The notes under the pieces: model-generated
Databases searched by the model: none
What the model was told of the DNA's origin: nothing
The model's input: only the letters and a program-made list of their open reading frames with translations
Position numbers and translations under genes: made by a program
Source of the DNA: Podocnemis expansa
Taxonomy: Eukaryota > Chordata > Testudines > Podocnemididae
Direction: 5' to 3'
Length of the DNA stretch: 64,000 nucleotides
NCBI GenBank assembly: GCA_007922195.1
Contig: ML682014.1
Span: 3,808,631 to 3,872,630, forward strand
Part shown: positions 47,215 to 58,819 of the stretch, in pieces
Layout: every line of letters begins with the position of its first letter
Numbering within the stretch: the stretch's first letter is position 1

Positions 47215-47219
47215 GGTGC

Positions 47220-48119
47220 TGGTGATTACTGGGAGGGGAGAAACAGCTTTGGAGCTTAGGTCCATAACTGAGCGGCCATGCCCAGTGTGCATGAGGGGTT
47301 AGGGGAAGGAAATTGGGAGATAGCTTCTCAGCATAAAATACTCCCCTTTCAAGGCAACATAGTTTACACGATATCACTGTATTGGTTATTGCATGGCCAC
47401 CAGTGCCATAAATGTGTGCCCACATCTAAGTCTCCCCACTCTCCTTCAATCTTTTCCCCAGAATGCTTTTTGGAATGAAGAGAGTGTTACTGCTTAAATT
47501 TGCCAGAGTCAAACAGCTGCGGCCCCGAAGTGGTGAGTTAGCAATTGTCTGCTTGATCCTTGCTATATCTTTCTATCATCTGGCCAGTGACCATTTTTAA
47601 TTCCTACTATATTTCTCTTACTATTTCATTTCTTACCACATTCTCACTTCATTTAAAAAGTTTATTTTCCTTTTCATACTTAATCTCTGTCCTACCTATG
47701 TCTGCAATAGCTGGGATAAATGAGCTACACTTTAAGTACATTCTAATAAATGAGCTACACTTTAAGTACATTCTGAATTGCAATTCTTTAAAGTAAAAGG
47801 AATGCTCTAAAATCAATCACAGCTGGATATCTTAAAGTACCACACTCCAAAATACTAGTTTGCTGTTTTCATTGAGAAGTAATTTATTTTAGAAAAATAG
47901 TTTATATGGAATAAACTTGCATGTCCTAGATTGGGGGCTTACATTTCTAAATGCCTAATTAACTTTTGGAAATAGGAGTTAGGAGCTTTAGTCTTTTAAT
48001 TGCTTTTGAAAATGTTACCCAGGCAAATCTTCTGAAGGGTGAGGGTCACTTAATTCATTCTCTGCCTCTACAGGGACATGCAGCACTAATGCACTTCATT
48101 CCCTTGTGCTATTGGAACA
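47220..48119. other. Intergenic stretch with an exon-like segment and a 30-bp tandem duplication
   Basis: A segment at 47462-47532 lies between a good acceptor (TTTTCCCCAG) and a good donor (GTGAGT) and is open in one frame from an ATG at its second base. It has no known homology. A 30-bp unit (ATAAATGAGCTACACTTTAA...) is repeated at 47716 and 47746. Nothing else is seen. Confidence 0.3.
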
Positions 48120-48127
48120 TAATAGTC

Positions 48128-48720
48128 TAGTGGTTCTCACACTGGGGGTGAGGAGGCAGGACCCCTCAGGAGGTTGTGATGTGCTGAGGTTGGTGTCATG
48201 AGCTGTGAGTCTGCAGCCAGGCATGGAGCTGTGAGCATCCCTCCTTCCTCCTGGCAGAGCTAGAGGGTGTGCAGTGACATACAGGTGCTGTTTATTTCCC
48301 CCTAGTCCAATGTTCCTCTGTGTCCCCCTAGAGGACTGGGAGGCAGTAGGAGCAACGCCAGGGCTCTTGACATCCACGTCACTCCCCCCACCTAGGCAGT
48401 GCTGTGATTGAGGTGAGCATCAGGAGCTGCTTCTCTCCTATCCTCCCCTTACATGGCCCAGGTGAGGAAAGAGACCTGGATGCAGGGATTCCTGAAGTTG
48501 CTTTCACTGACGCAGGAGGTTGCATGGAGGAGCTGCTCCATGCATGCAGGCCAGTTTCCCCATGAGGGTGCAGGAGGGGGTTGCAGGGGTGGTGGTGAAG
48601 AGGGCACTGTGCAGTGGGGCAAGGGGTGAAATAGGGGTAGGAAACCCATAGTAAGGGAAGGTTGCATTCAGAGGCTTGCTGTATGAAAGATCAAAAACAC
48701 AAAATGTTTAAGAACTAGTC
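48128..48720. mobile_element. Possible hAT-like element (about 590 bp)
   Basis: The left end TAGTGGTTCTCACACTGGGG resembles the CAGTGGTTCTCAAAC terminus, and TTTAAGAACTAGTC at the right is a decayed complement. No target duplication is evident, so the boundaries are tentative. Confidence 0.45.
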
Positions 48721-48754
48721 TCCTTTCATACTTTGGGCTAATTCTGGTTGTTGA

Positions 48755-49050
48755 ATTTAGTGTGCAGGCCCTGGGTTCTGCTTCTGGCCTGCAGTTTACA
48801 GGAGCTCAGACTAGATCAGTGTTTCTCAGACTGGAGGTTCTGACCCACAAAGGTTGCCAAACTATCGTATGGGGAGTTACAAGGGCCCAGGAGGGGACAC
48901 TGACTAGGATGCAGGGAGCCCTGAAGGAAGGCTGTGGAGAGGGAGATCACAGCCTGGAAAAGTTGAAAATGAGTGGGTCCTAGCAAAAAGAGAACCTGTG
49001 GACTAGATGATCTGATGATCCTTTCTGGTTTTTGACTTGAAGTCTAAATC
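48755..49050 (+). repeat. CR1 LINE 3' tail, interrupted by a hAT-like MITE
   Basis: GGAGCTCAGACTAGAT is followed, after the insertion, by GATCTGATGATCCTTTCTGG and TTTGACTTGAAGTCTA. This is the usual CR1 3' end in sense orientation. Confidence 0.7.
48817..49000. mobile_element. hAT-like MITE (184 bp) with perfect 8-bp target duplication
   Basis: GACTAGAT flanks both sides (48809-48816, 49001-49008). The left end CAGTGTTTCTCAGACTGG and the right-end complement CACAGGTTCTC are decayed inverted repeats. The duplicated word belongs to the CR1 tail that it interrupts. Confidence 0.82.
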
Positions 49051-52000
49051 AATTTTGATTTATTGATATTAACTCAAAATTTATAGCACCTTTAAGATGC
49101 CATATAAAATACTTTGTCTTCTCATCTGGGCCAGTTAAATAATCAGCATTCATTTGTGAGGGTTAGGTCATGGGTTCAGGCTCTCCAGTGTATAGATAGA
49201 TGTATGTTTGTACTTGTGATTGTTATAGAAACTGAATATTTATCCATATATGGAGATATATAACATGTGGCTATAGGCTTTTGATATTTTGGGGGGGGTG
49301 TATATATATTTTTGGGGTGTGTGTGAACTGGCTCAGTTGCCAACGTTAGTAAATAATTAGAACTGTGTGAATAATGAGAAAAAATATTAAATATGTCCCT
49401 CTGGTTAATACGACTAATTCTCTTTCATTTATCCATTCCCAGTCAAGCAGCTATGTATTGTTCATAAAAATGTTTAGGGAGTTGCTTTCATGTATTCATG
49501 TGCAAACAAATACTTGTCAACTGAGCTTATTAAAATATAAGTGAGCCTATGTGAGCATGAGTGTCTGCCTGGTCAGCTACACACACATACATGTTCAGTT
49601 GCTTGATGGCAATAAGGAGGCAAGTGAACATAAAGCATGCTAAAAGGCATTATTTTCCTCACTCCCAGGGACTGACAGGAATCCAGATATTTTTAGAGCT
49701 GGGATTCATGTGTTAAATGGTGTGGAAAATTTAGTGATTATGAATTTATTTGTATTATTCTAGTGCCTAGAGATCTAAACCAAGACTTCGGCCACTATTG
49801 AGGTAGGCACTGTACATACCTGAATATGGATAACATGAAGAGAGGTCCTGATTGAAAGGAATTAACTCCTAAGGCCTTAGTCCTGCAACACAGTGGGACT
49901 CTGAGTAGTCCTACTGAAATTTAAGAGAGAATTCACAGAAGGTAATGTTAAACATGTGCAAGCACAAGCAAGCATTTTCCTGTCCTTCCATGGCAAAAAA
50001 AGAACAGGAAAAGGTTGAGTTTGAAATTTTCCAGACCAACTTTTCCTGCATTGCTTTTCTTGCATTTTGCCTCCTTGCCTTTGAGAGATCCGGTATTCTG
50101 ACATGGCTTCAGTGTTTGCTCCTGGTTATGAAGGTAAGATTGTCCAAACAGATCATGTGTCTTAGTAAAGCAGTCACACAGCTGGAATGCTGAGTCCTGA
50201 ATTTCAAACATTCTAAGAAGTATCAGCTAGAGTTTGTGTGCACACACAGGTCTGACAAATAAAATACTTGCAATCAATAGGTTAAGCAACTCTAATTGCA
50301 TCTGCTTTAAGAACAATCTACCTATTTCCCTCTTCCCTTTATTTTCCCCACTTAGGATGACCAATGTTGTAGGTCCCACATAAAATATTTAATCAGAACA
50401 CCAGTTAAAATGTGTGTGAGAGAAAAGTGGCATATCCAAAGCAATTAAAAATTCTAGTTATTAGTTAGTTACACAGTGCTGCTGTGAATGTATCTTGGTC
50501 ACACAATGATGGAGCCTTTAAAAAACATTTTATCGCCTGCGGTTGCAAGGAATATAAGTGAGTATCTATCTGTGTTTAATTTCAGCATCATAGTTGCAAA
50601 ACAAATACTCCCTGTAGAACTGGGCTTTCCACAAATAAAAGCATGAAGGAACTGGAATTACTTACTGTCTATATTAGATTAACACTTGAGCTATTTGAAT
50701 GCAAAATATTATTGCTACAACTTAGTGTAATCCATATTTCACAGTGCCTAGTTCTGCTTTATTCCCTTCCATTGTGCCTATGGTATATTTGGGTTTTTTT
50801 TACATGATGTATGATCATTTAATGCCAATGTAACATTAAATAACTTGCATTGTCAACTGTTCTGTTTGTCTTTAGTTAAAATTCACTACTAAAATATATA
50901 TTTATAACCTACAAGAAATTCTTCCTCAGATTATTTCAATTTTTAGCCAAATCATGTTTTTACCTTAAATGATATTGAAGGGATAACTTCAATGAGTAGT
51001 CCCTGGTTTTATGTTTAAACTCTGAATCTTTTTTGAGGCTGGCTAATATGTCTTATTCTCCAGCAGGCTGAAAGCAGGCAGAACTCCTAGCCAAATTCAG
51101 AGGTGGTGGTACAGAGGTAAAGTATGTGTGGTGTAAGAACTAGTAAGTTAAAGTGGCTCCCTGTATTGCTTTAGTATGATTTCTGGTTCCTCTATGTGCC
51201 TGAATGAAATGATATCATAGGGAGCTTAGAAGATGTAATGCTAGTCCATGAGCAATCACAGTTTCATGGCTGCTCTGTGCTGCTTGCACGGAGGAGGGCC
51301 TGAGGGGTCAGCCATTGGATCTGCATAATTTTATATCTACTAGTCAAACCTGGAGCTTCCTGGACCCCAAAGCCTGCTCCACACCCCTGTGGAGAAAGCT
51401 CTGAGAGCACCTCCATGCACTCTCTACAACCTCCCTTTACCATCTGTCCCATGAAGTGAAAATGTACGACTTGCACAGTCTTTTGGCCTTTACACACTTA
51501 CTGTTGGTGGCCAGGATTTTGATTTATATGCTGCACTGGTGGTGTCCAACAGGTCTGTGTTCCTGTATACTGTTCCTTCTGATGTTCCAGAAAAGCACAT
51601 GTACGTTTCTGAACGATACCACTCTTAGCAAGTTCTCAAACACGTTTGTATCCACAAACTGGGCCATGTTCATTGTCAGTGCAACAACTAAAACTAACTC
51701 TGGAGTATATGTAAGGTCAGGTTAAACATGCCCATTTCTGGTAACATTCTGCATCAACAGAATCATGCCTTCTTAAAAAAAAAAAACTGGTTACCTTCTT
51801 TAAATCACCAATTTTCACAGATATTTCTTTTGCTCTTCTTCTGGCTGTTGTGCACTCAGAGCCCTTGCCACCAGCTTCTAGGAGCATTCACTGAAGAGGG
51901 GAGGAAACTGCCATAATGGCCAACTGTTAAAGTGAAAAAACAGAAGAACCACCATTCCTGGCAGTAACTTTTTTGACTTCAAGGCACCGTTCTTAAAATA

Positions 52001-52605
52001 CAGTACAGGGTGTTAAAATTTTATTCATTGCTGCTAACTTATCAATCAAAAAATTTAAAGTGATTTTTAAGCTGTATTGCACATTAAACAACTCATTTAT
52101 TGCTTGAACTTTATCTCTCCCCTCCCTCCGCAACCATGACCTGCTGTGTCTTATATCTCCATGCAAACACCTCTAACAGGCAATATCTCCTACTCATAGA
52201 TGCTGGATGTGGGGTGCTGGAGCTACTGCTGAGTTCACTGGTTTGAAATGGATTCCATCATATACAGGATTTACAGTTTGAATCAATGGCTCTCAACACC
52301 CACGCTGTAAAAATTGTTCTAGCACCCTGATCCTACCATTGTTCTATTGTGTTCATAGAATCGGAGATGGGAAAGGGACTGGCACTTGGACCAGTAGCCA
52401 CTGAGAAAAAAAATAAGGATATCATTAGGAACCAACATCCCCCAAAATATGTATTTTTTCTTTTGTGCACTATACACTAGTCACTGAGAGCTTTGTAACA
52501 TCAGTGTAATGAAACTTCCTGGGCCACTCAATGCTGGGGGGTTTTTTTTGATCGAGAAAGTCTGAAGGGCTGGATTGTGACAAGAAATTTTTACTGCCTT
52601 GCTTT
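49051..52605. other. Intergenic DNA, nothing recognised
   Basis: AT-rich with a GT/TA-rich patch near 49285-49325. Open frames such as 51456-51725 lack protein features. Confidence 0.5.
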
Positions 52606-52609
52606 TAGT

Positions 52610-52785
52610 TCCAAGTGGGTACCCGTGTTAGTCCAGTTCAGCAAAATAGGCAAGGAGTCCTGTGGCACTGTGGGACTTTACCCGCAAAAGTGTATCCAAA
52701 AAATAAATTTGTTTGAAAAGTGCCAGAGGACTCCTTGTTTGTTTTTTTGTTTTTAGTTTTCTTCGTTCCACAAAACTGTCTTTGT
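52610..52785. repeat. Penelope-type tail pair in inverted orientation
   Basis: A minus copy (about 52612-52690, GGGTACCCGTGTTAGTCCAG then CAAGGAGTCCTGTGGCACTG) faces a plus copy (about 52700-52765, AATAAATTTGTTTG, GTGCCAGAGGACTCCTTG). Confidence 0.65.
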
Positions 52786-52789
52786 CATT

Positions 52790-54105
52790 TGCACAGCTGG
52801 AAAGCTTTTCATTGTATTTGTACAAAGTGCAGACATTGATATGGAAAGTGTAAAAACCACTTCAGGGAAATGGGAAACCACATCAGAGAAAAAAATTCTG
52901 CAAGAAACCACTTCCGATTGTCACTACTTCTCCAACAGGGAGTAACTGCTGAAGAAAACATCCAGCTCAGTCCAGGACAATGATACAGGGACAGATTACC
53001 TGTTGCATCCCAGCCTATTTGGCCCACCTAGTCTTTGTGTAGAGAGGATATTGTGGCTGGAAAGGGCTTTTAACCAAAGGCAAGAATATGGGGTTAAGCA
53101 GCACTGCTTTAGCATTTAATGTCACATGAATGTATTTTATACCTTATTCTCATATGTGCCTTACATGCAAAGAATAGTTACATTTTATATAAATATGTCA
53201 ATCTCCTATACACACTGCTTGCTGGCAATCCATTTTTTAATTTCAAGAATGCATTTTGGCAAGACAATACCATTCTTCTGCCTTGGTGTTTTTACTTTTT
53301 TCGTTTAAACTGGAAAATCTTTTGCCATCAGTGCCTTAGAACAAGAGTAAGTAAAGTAGTCGTTTAAAAGGCTGTATGTTCAATATCCAGTTTTATTCTG
53401 TATTTTTACTATGAATTTGATCTTCTTCTCATTGAAGACTATGGCAGAACTCTCACTGCCAACATCAAGACCTAGGTGAATATTGGAAGATAATGCAAGA
53501 GCTATCCTATGACGGTTTCAAATCTTGAGAAGTTCATATTATATATATTTAAATGACCCTTATAAATATGTCAAGCAGTCAAATATGTCATAAGGCAAAA
53601 AGAGCACTAAACATGATAATAGCCAGACAGCACCATTTGTGAACATCCAGTAGGCTGAAAATTATTTGTCTGAATGTTGCAAGAATTAATAACTAATGAC
53701 AAGTACACTCCCCAAAATGAGGATCAATTCCTAAATGATTTGCAAACAGAAATAAGGACTATTTGAATAAAATATTATTTCCAGTCAACATCTTTATCAG
53801 TACTAATGGTTTATATATTTATTCAGGGCCTTTCATACCTATTTTATTAGAAATTCTTTTATCAATTGGAAGTAGTCTGAAATGATAATCATAAAAGACC
53901 AGAAATGGCAAAATTTTTGTAATCCTAATAATATATTGATTCAGAAAATTGTATAGCGATCCTTGGCTAGCAATTCTTCAATACAAACATTGTTATTTAA
54001 AAAAAAAAAAAAAGACATTGGTAGTTCAGGAAAATGGATTGCATTTGCTCAGAGTCTCAACTTGGGGAAAAGGGTTATCCTGGACCAAGCTTTCCTAAGG
54101 GTATA
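52790..54105. other. Intergenic DNA, nothing recognised
   Basis: AT-rich with an A-run of about 15 near 54000. No coding or repeat-end signal. Confidence 0.5.
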
Positions 54106-54109
54106 CACA

Positions 54110-55050
54110 GGGGTAAAGATAGCCAGAACAGCCTGGAACGCCATTCTGGGGCCCCTAAAAATACAAAATGGTGCTGGAATGCTGCATTCCAGGGCCCGCC
54201 ATTGAAAAACAGCAGGCCCTGGCATGCAGCGTTCTGGCTCCATTTTCTATTTTTAGGGGTTTGAACACTGCACCCCTAAAAATAGCAGGCCCTGGACCGG
54301 CGTTCCGCTGCGTTCCAGCAGGGCAGGGGAGGGGGCGTTAATAGGAAGGGCCCCGCCCCCAACCCCCTAACTGATCACAGGCCGCTCTGCAGCCCTGATT
54401 GGGGGCCTGCCGCCTCCTCTCCAGCCGCGCTGCTGCCCTGACCAGGAGCCCACCCCGGTGGTAAGTGCTGGGCAGCCCAGCTTGTGCTGGGGGGATATTG
54501 GGGGCTGGGGGTGGATTTTGGGGGGTGGTTATTGGAGGTGGGGGGTGGATTTGGGGGGTAGGTATTCGGGGCAGGGGGTGGATTTTGGGATCAGGGAGTG
54601 GTACTGGGGTGGATTTTGGGGACAGGGGAATGAAGATTGGGGACAGTAGCTGGGGTGCTTGAAAGGGGCCTGGATGTGTGGGAGGGGGGCCCACCCAATT
54701 AGGAGGGTTCTGGGCCTGCCAAATTATACTTTAACCCCTGGGGGCTGGCATGTAGGGGGTAGAAGCGGTGGTGTGGTGTAGGCGGGTGCAGGGCAAGAGC
54801 TGGAGTGTGGGGTAGGTGGGTGGAGGGCTGGCATTTGGGGGCAGGAGCTGCTGTGCAGGAGGCTGGCATTTGGGGGCAGGCGCTAGGGTGTGGGGTAGGT
54901 GGGTGGGGGCTGGGATTTGGGGGATAGTAGCTGGGGTGCAGGAGGGGGGCCACTCATATGGGAAGAGGGGCCCACCCATGTGGAAAGGGGGCCTACCCCA
55001 TTAGGAGGGTTCCGGGGCCCACCAATTTATACTTTAACTCCTGGGTTTAC
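54110..55050. repeat. GC-rich, strongly G-biased low-complexity block with internal direct repeat
   Basis: The + strand is highly G-rich from about 54480 to 54960, with many GGGGG and GGTGG words suited to G-quadruplex formation. A segment of about 60 bp (54686-54745, beginning GGGGGCCCACCC and including TATACTTTAACCCCTGGG) recurs at about 54988-55047, roughly 300 bp apart. The first part has repeated TTCCAGGGCCC and CCCTAAAAAT words. Open frames on both strands are by-products. Confidence 0.7.
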
Positions 55051-55554
55051 ATGAATTTTGTGTTTTCTTTAGGTTGTGCTGTCTACACAAAGTAAGCCTG
55101 AGATAGCTGAAGTGGACTCCAAGAGCTAGTTGTTTGTCAGTCTAGGAATCAGTGGATTAAAATAATATCCACATCCCATTTCATTTATTCCACTGCCTTA
55201 GCTATGAAAATTTGGAATTTACAACTACATGAAGTTATATCACTGCAGTAAGTAATAGGAAACTTAGATTATTGCTTAGACGCAGTATTAACCTTTATAT
55301 ACTTTGTGTACAAAGGAGAATTACTGTCTTCACACTACAGTAAATCTTGAGTAGCAAAGACTAATAGATTGAATATTATTCACTCAAGAAGACAGCTGGA
55401 GCTGATAGAGGATGTCACAGGTTTGTATGTACACTTTCTATTTTCTCCCAGGAGAAAGAATAGAGAGAAGAAAATACATATCCAATATTCAAAAAAAGAT
55501 CCAAATAGGGTGTGAACAGTGTCTGGTCTGAGCCTGACCTTGATGCTAGACTAG

Positions 55555-55780
55555 GATCTTAAAGATGTTATTGAGGAATGAGATCACAAAACATCTGGAA
55601 AACTGTGAGTTGACAAAAACGTGCCAACATAGCATCTTGAAGCATAAAACCTTGTTCCTGATCTGTCTGGGAAACTTATTTTTGAGGAGCTAATGCAAAA
55701 AACAGATGGGTAGAAGCTGTGGATGCTGTCTTCTTGGATTTCAACAAGATGTTTGACATGGTCCAGAGCAGAAGACCAAA
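55555..55780 (+). pseudogene. Degraded LINE reverse-transcriptase fragment
   Basis: The plus strand reads LRNEITKHLENCELTK (near 55570-55618) and later VFLDFNKMFDMV (near 55728-55763). The latter is the palm motif A (Y/F-L-D-F-x-K-x-F-D) of CR1/L2-type LINEs. The two parts are in different frames with stop codons between them. Confidence 0.6.
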
Positions 55781-55784
55781 TACA

Positions 55785-57690
55785 TAAACTCAGTCCAGAT
55801 TGGCATAGAGAAGATAAGGAAATTGTTAAGTAAATGAAATGAGAACTATTTACTGGTTCAGGGTCAAAGTGGATTAATAAACAGCTTGCATATAATAGTA
55901 ATGAATAAGGGAAGCAATACCTTATGTTCGAAAACAGAGCAAGCAGTCTGCGATCATGAGCATCCTGGTGTTTTCCTGGAACCGGCACACAAACTTGCTC
56001 AACAGCATCAGCCTGTGAAAATCATTACCATTGCTGGTGATGTCTTCCCCATGCCTGCAACATTTTATTGTACACCTGAGCAGGAAAAGCCCACAGCACA
56101 GTTACTTACTGTAACTGTGGCTAAGGGACAGTGGGATAAAGCAGCTCCTCTCCATCTTTTTTATTATGCACATCACCACGTAAGAGGAGACTCTTTCGGG
56201 ACTGTCTGACCTCCCATCATCCCAGTCCTCACTTCTCCATTACACACCACTGGAAGATTCCCTGTGCCCCAGTCGCCAGTTTACAGTAGTGTTATAAACC
56301 ATGGAGTCAATCAATTCTCCTGGTCCCAGAGGCATATACCAGGATGCCATGCATAATGTTCAAGTGCTTGTGACAATAAGTACTGGCCCAGTAAGCATTG
56401 GATGAAAATCCTATGAGTCTAAGTATTAAAAGGCCCTCAACCCCTCCCTTCCTGTGGGAAAGTGAGACCTCTTCCTGTTCGTGTGCTGGCTAGAGCACGG
56501 CAGGCTGAGGCAGAGTTGTGAGTTGATGTTTGGAGAGGTAGCTCCACCAGAAATGAGGAAAAAATCTTGAGTTACATATTACACCGGGTCTCTGATGAGC
56601 AAACAGGTTGGAGGAAAGCCAGTTTGGAGAGAATGTGCTATTTTGAGTGCAGCCACACTGGAGTAACCCTGTCTAGCCTCATCTTCCCAAGTGAGAATGC
56701 ATGATCTGTTGAGCATGCAAGCTGGTGTAAATACATGGGTGTTCTGTTCAGGCCTTTGTGCATGTGCGTTACTTGGAGTGTGCAGAGAGACCAGATTCCC
56801 CAGACTGGCTTTTCACTCAGTGGAAAAAAACAGGGGAATAGCTGATAGAGGCAAATCAGGAGTTGTCGCTTTTGTACTGTTGCCAGGATTTTCTGCTCTT
56901 CTGTGCATTAATGACCCTGATGTGATCAAGGTATGAGTGGCCCACGCCATGCTCAGTCAGCTCAAAGTAGGAGGGGGCACTTTATTTGCATGAGCTCAGT
57001 ATCTGCACGAGTCTACCTTGGTGATGAGCAGCATGATGGGAAATGGTCAGTTTTGGCTGGTGTTGGGTTACAGATCACTGGCGTGTTAGCTGCATGGGTA
57101 ATGAAATGGTGTCTTTCTAACAGAATCTGTTGTATAAACAAATGGTAGCAGAACTGTGCTTCGTCTGTCTTGATGAAGGATTTCCTCTCGTCTGAACAGA
57201 ATGTAGCAAAACAGGCATTTGGAGGAAACAGGGAAGATTGGGCGTCGTCTTGCTCTGCTAAGGCTGTACTAGCTGGACAAAAGGCTATTTTCAGGTATGG
57301 ATTGACTGTCTCCTCCCACTATTAAAAGGTAGAATTACTTGTTTCTTTTGGAGCTTTTGCATTTTGTTAACAAAAGCAGGGGTGTTGTTCCTGTATCAGC
57401 AGAAGGTTTCCCATAGTGAGAGCTGACACTGAAAACTCAGCAAGAGCTGAAGTCTCTAAAGGATCTGGAAAACCCTGAGGGACTGACAGGAGCCAGCAGA
57501 GGGGACTCAGCCAGGCCCAGAGGCAGCAGGAGCCAGCAGAGGAAATATGGTGAGACCAAGTGGTAGTGGCAGGCAGCAGCAGAGGAGACCTTCAAGTTCT
57601 GGGAGACAGCAGGTTGGGTGCCTACAGGTGCAGCAGACAGGACCAGTCAAAGCTGCAGGAGCCAGCAGAGGACTGGCAGGGCCCCACAAC
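55785..57690. other. Intergenic DNA, nothing recognised
   Basis: The open frame at 55886-56209 has no recognisable features. Near 57480-57665 the phrase GGAGCCAGCAGAGG recurs irregularly four times just before the CR1 copy. Confidence 0.45.
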
Positions 57691-57696
57691 CAAGAG

Positions 57697-58390
57697 GCAG
57701 ATAGTGCAACTATAGAAAAGGAGCTGGGAGTTATGGTGGATGGGAAGCTGGATATGAGTCAACAGTGTGCTCTTGTTGCCAAAAAGGCTAATGGCATACT
57801 GGGCTGCACCAGTAGGAGTGTTTCCAGCAGATCAAGGGATGTGACTGTTCCCCTCTATTTGGCACTGATGAGGCCACATATGGAGTACTGTGTCCAGTTT
57901 TGCGCTCCTCACTACAGGAAGGATGTTGACAGATTAGAAAGAGACCAGTGGCGGGCAATGAAAATGATTAAGGGACTGGGGCACATGACTTACAAAGAGA
58001 GACTGAAGGAACTAGGTTTATTTAGCCTGCAGAAGAGAAGACTGAGGGGAGATTTGAGAGCAACCTTCAACTACTCAAAGGGGTGCTCCAAAGAGGAGGG
58101 AGCCAGGCTGTTCTCAGTAGTAACAGAGGACGGAACAAGGTGCAATGGTTTCAAGTTACAGCTTGGGAGGTTGAGGTTGGATATTAGGAAAAACTTTCTC
58201 ACTAGGAGGGTGGTGAAGCATTGGAGTGGTCACCTGGGGAGGAAGTGGAATCTCCATCTTTGGAGATATTTAAGGCCCAGCTGGACAAAACCCTGGCTGG
58301 GATGATTTAGTGAGGGTGGCCCTGCTTTTAGCAGAGGGTTGGACTAGATGACCTCATGAGGTCCCTTCCAACCCTATGATTCTATGATGG
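57697..58390 (+). mobile_element. 5'-truncated CR1 LINE with 3' tail
   Basis: The plus frame from about 57700 to 58220 encodes the CR1 reverse-transcriptase C-terminal region, with EKELGVMVDGKLDMSQQ, RPHMEYCVQFCAPHY and YKERLKELGLFSLQKRRLRG in the usual order. A frameshift near 58225 moves the final part (EEVESPSLEIFKAQLDKTL) into another frame, ending in a TAG near 58308. The 3' UTR has GGACTAGATGACCTCATGAG and GTCCCTTCCAACCC, ending with the ATTCTATGAT-type terminal repeat near 58388. The copy is 5'-truncated, like most CR1 copies, and cannot move. Confidence 0.9.
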
Positions 58391-58719
58391 TCAGAAGGGC
58401 AGGGGAAAGCAAGAAGCGAGAGGTGAAGGGGTGTGGTGGATTTCAGCTCATGGTGTTCATGAACTCCATGAACCAAACCAGTGCTATGTTACTTCCTTCC
58501 TATTATTAAAAGGTTTACTTTCTGCATTCAGACACTGTGCTTGCAAAAGGGGAAGTATTGCCTTTTGGAGGTGATCATGGGATGGTATAAGATTTCTCCG
58601 GTGCAGAAATCATAGTCAGTTTGGTATATCATTGTCAGGAATTCCTAGATATAGAATCTGGCCCTTCGCTGCTGTGGGCTTAAGGGTTACGTGGCTACCT
58701 TTCCAGCCATTCTGTACAC

Positions 58720-58815
58720 ACAAAACAAACAAGGAGTCCTGTGAGTCTGTAAGTGCCACAGGGCTCCTTGTTTGTTTTGCTGAACTAGACTAACACAGTT
58801 GCCCCTTTGCAACTT
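58720..58815. repeat. Compact inverted pair of Penelope-type tails
   Basis: AACAAACAAGGAGTCCTGTG (minus orientation) is followed after about 15 bp by CACAGGGCTCCTTGTTTGTT and then the terminus CTAGACTAACACAGTTGCCC (plus). The pair would form a near-perfect hairpin. Confidence 0.7.
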
Positions 58816-58819
58816 CGTA

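Noticed and set aside
55886..56209. A 107-codon open frame of ordinary composition
   Set aside because: No recognisable domain, no splice context, and it lies next to degraded LINE sequence.
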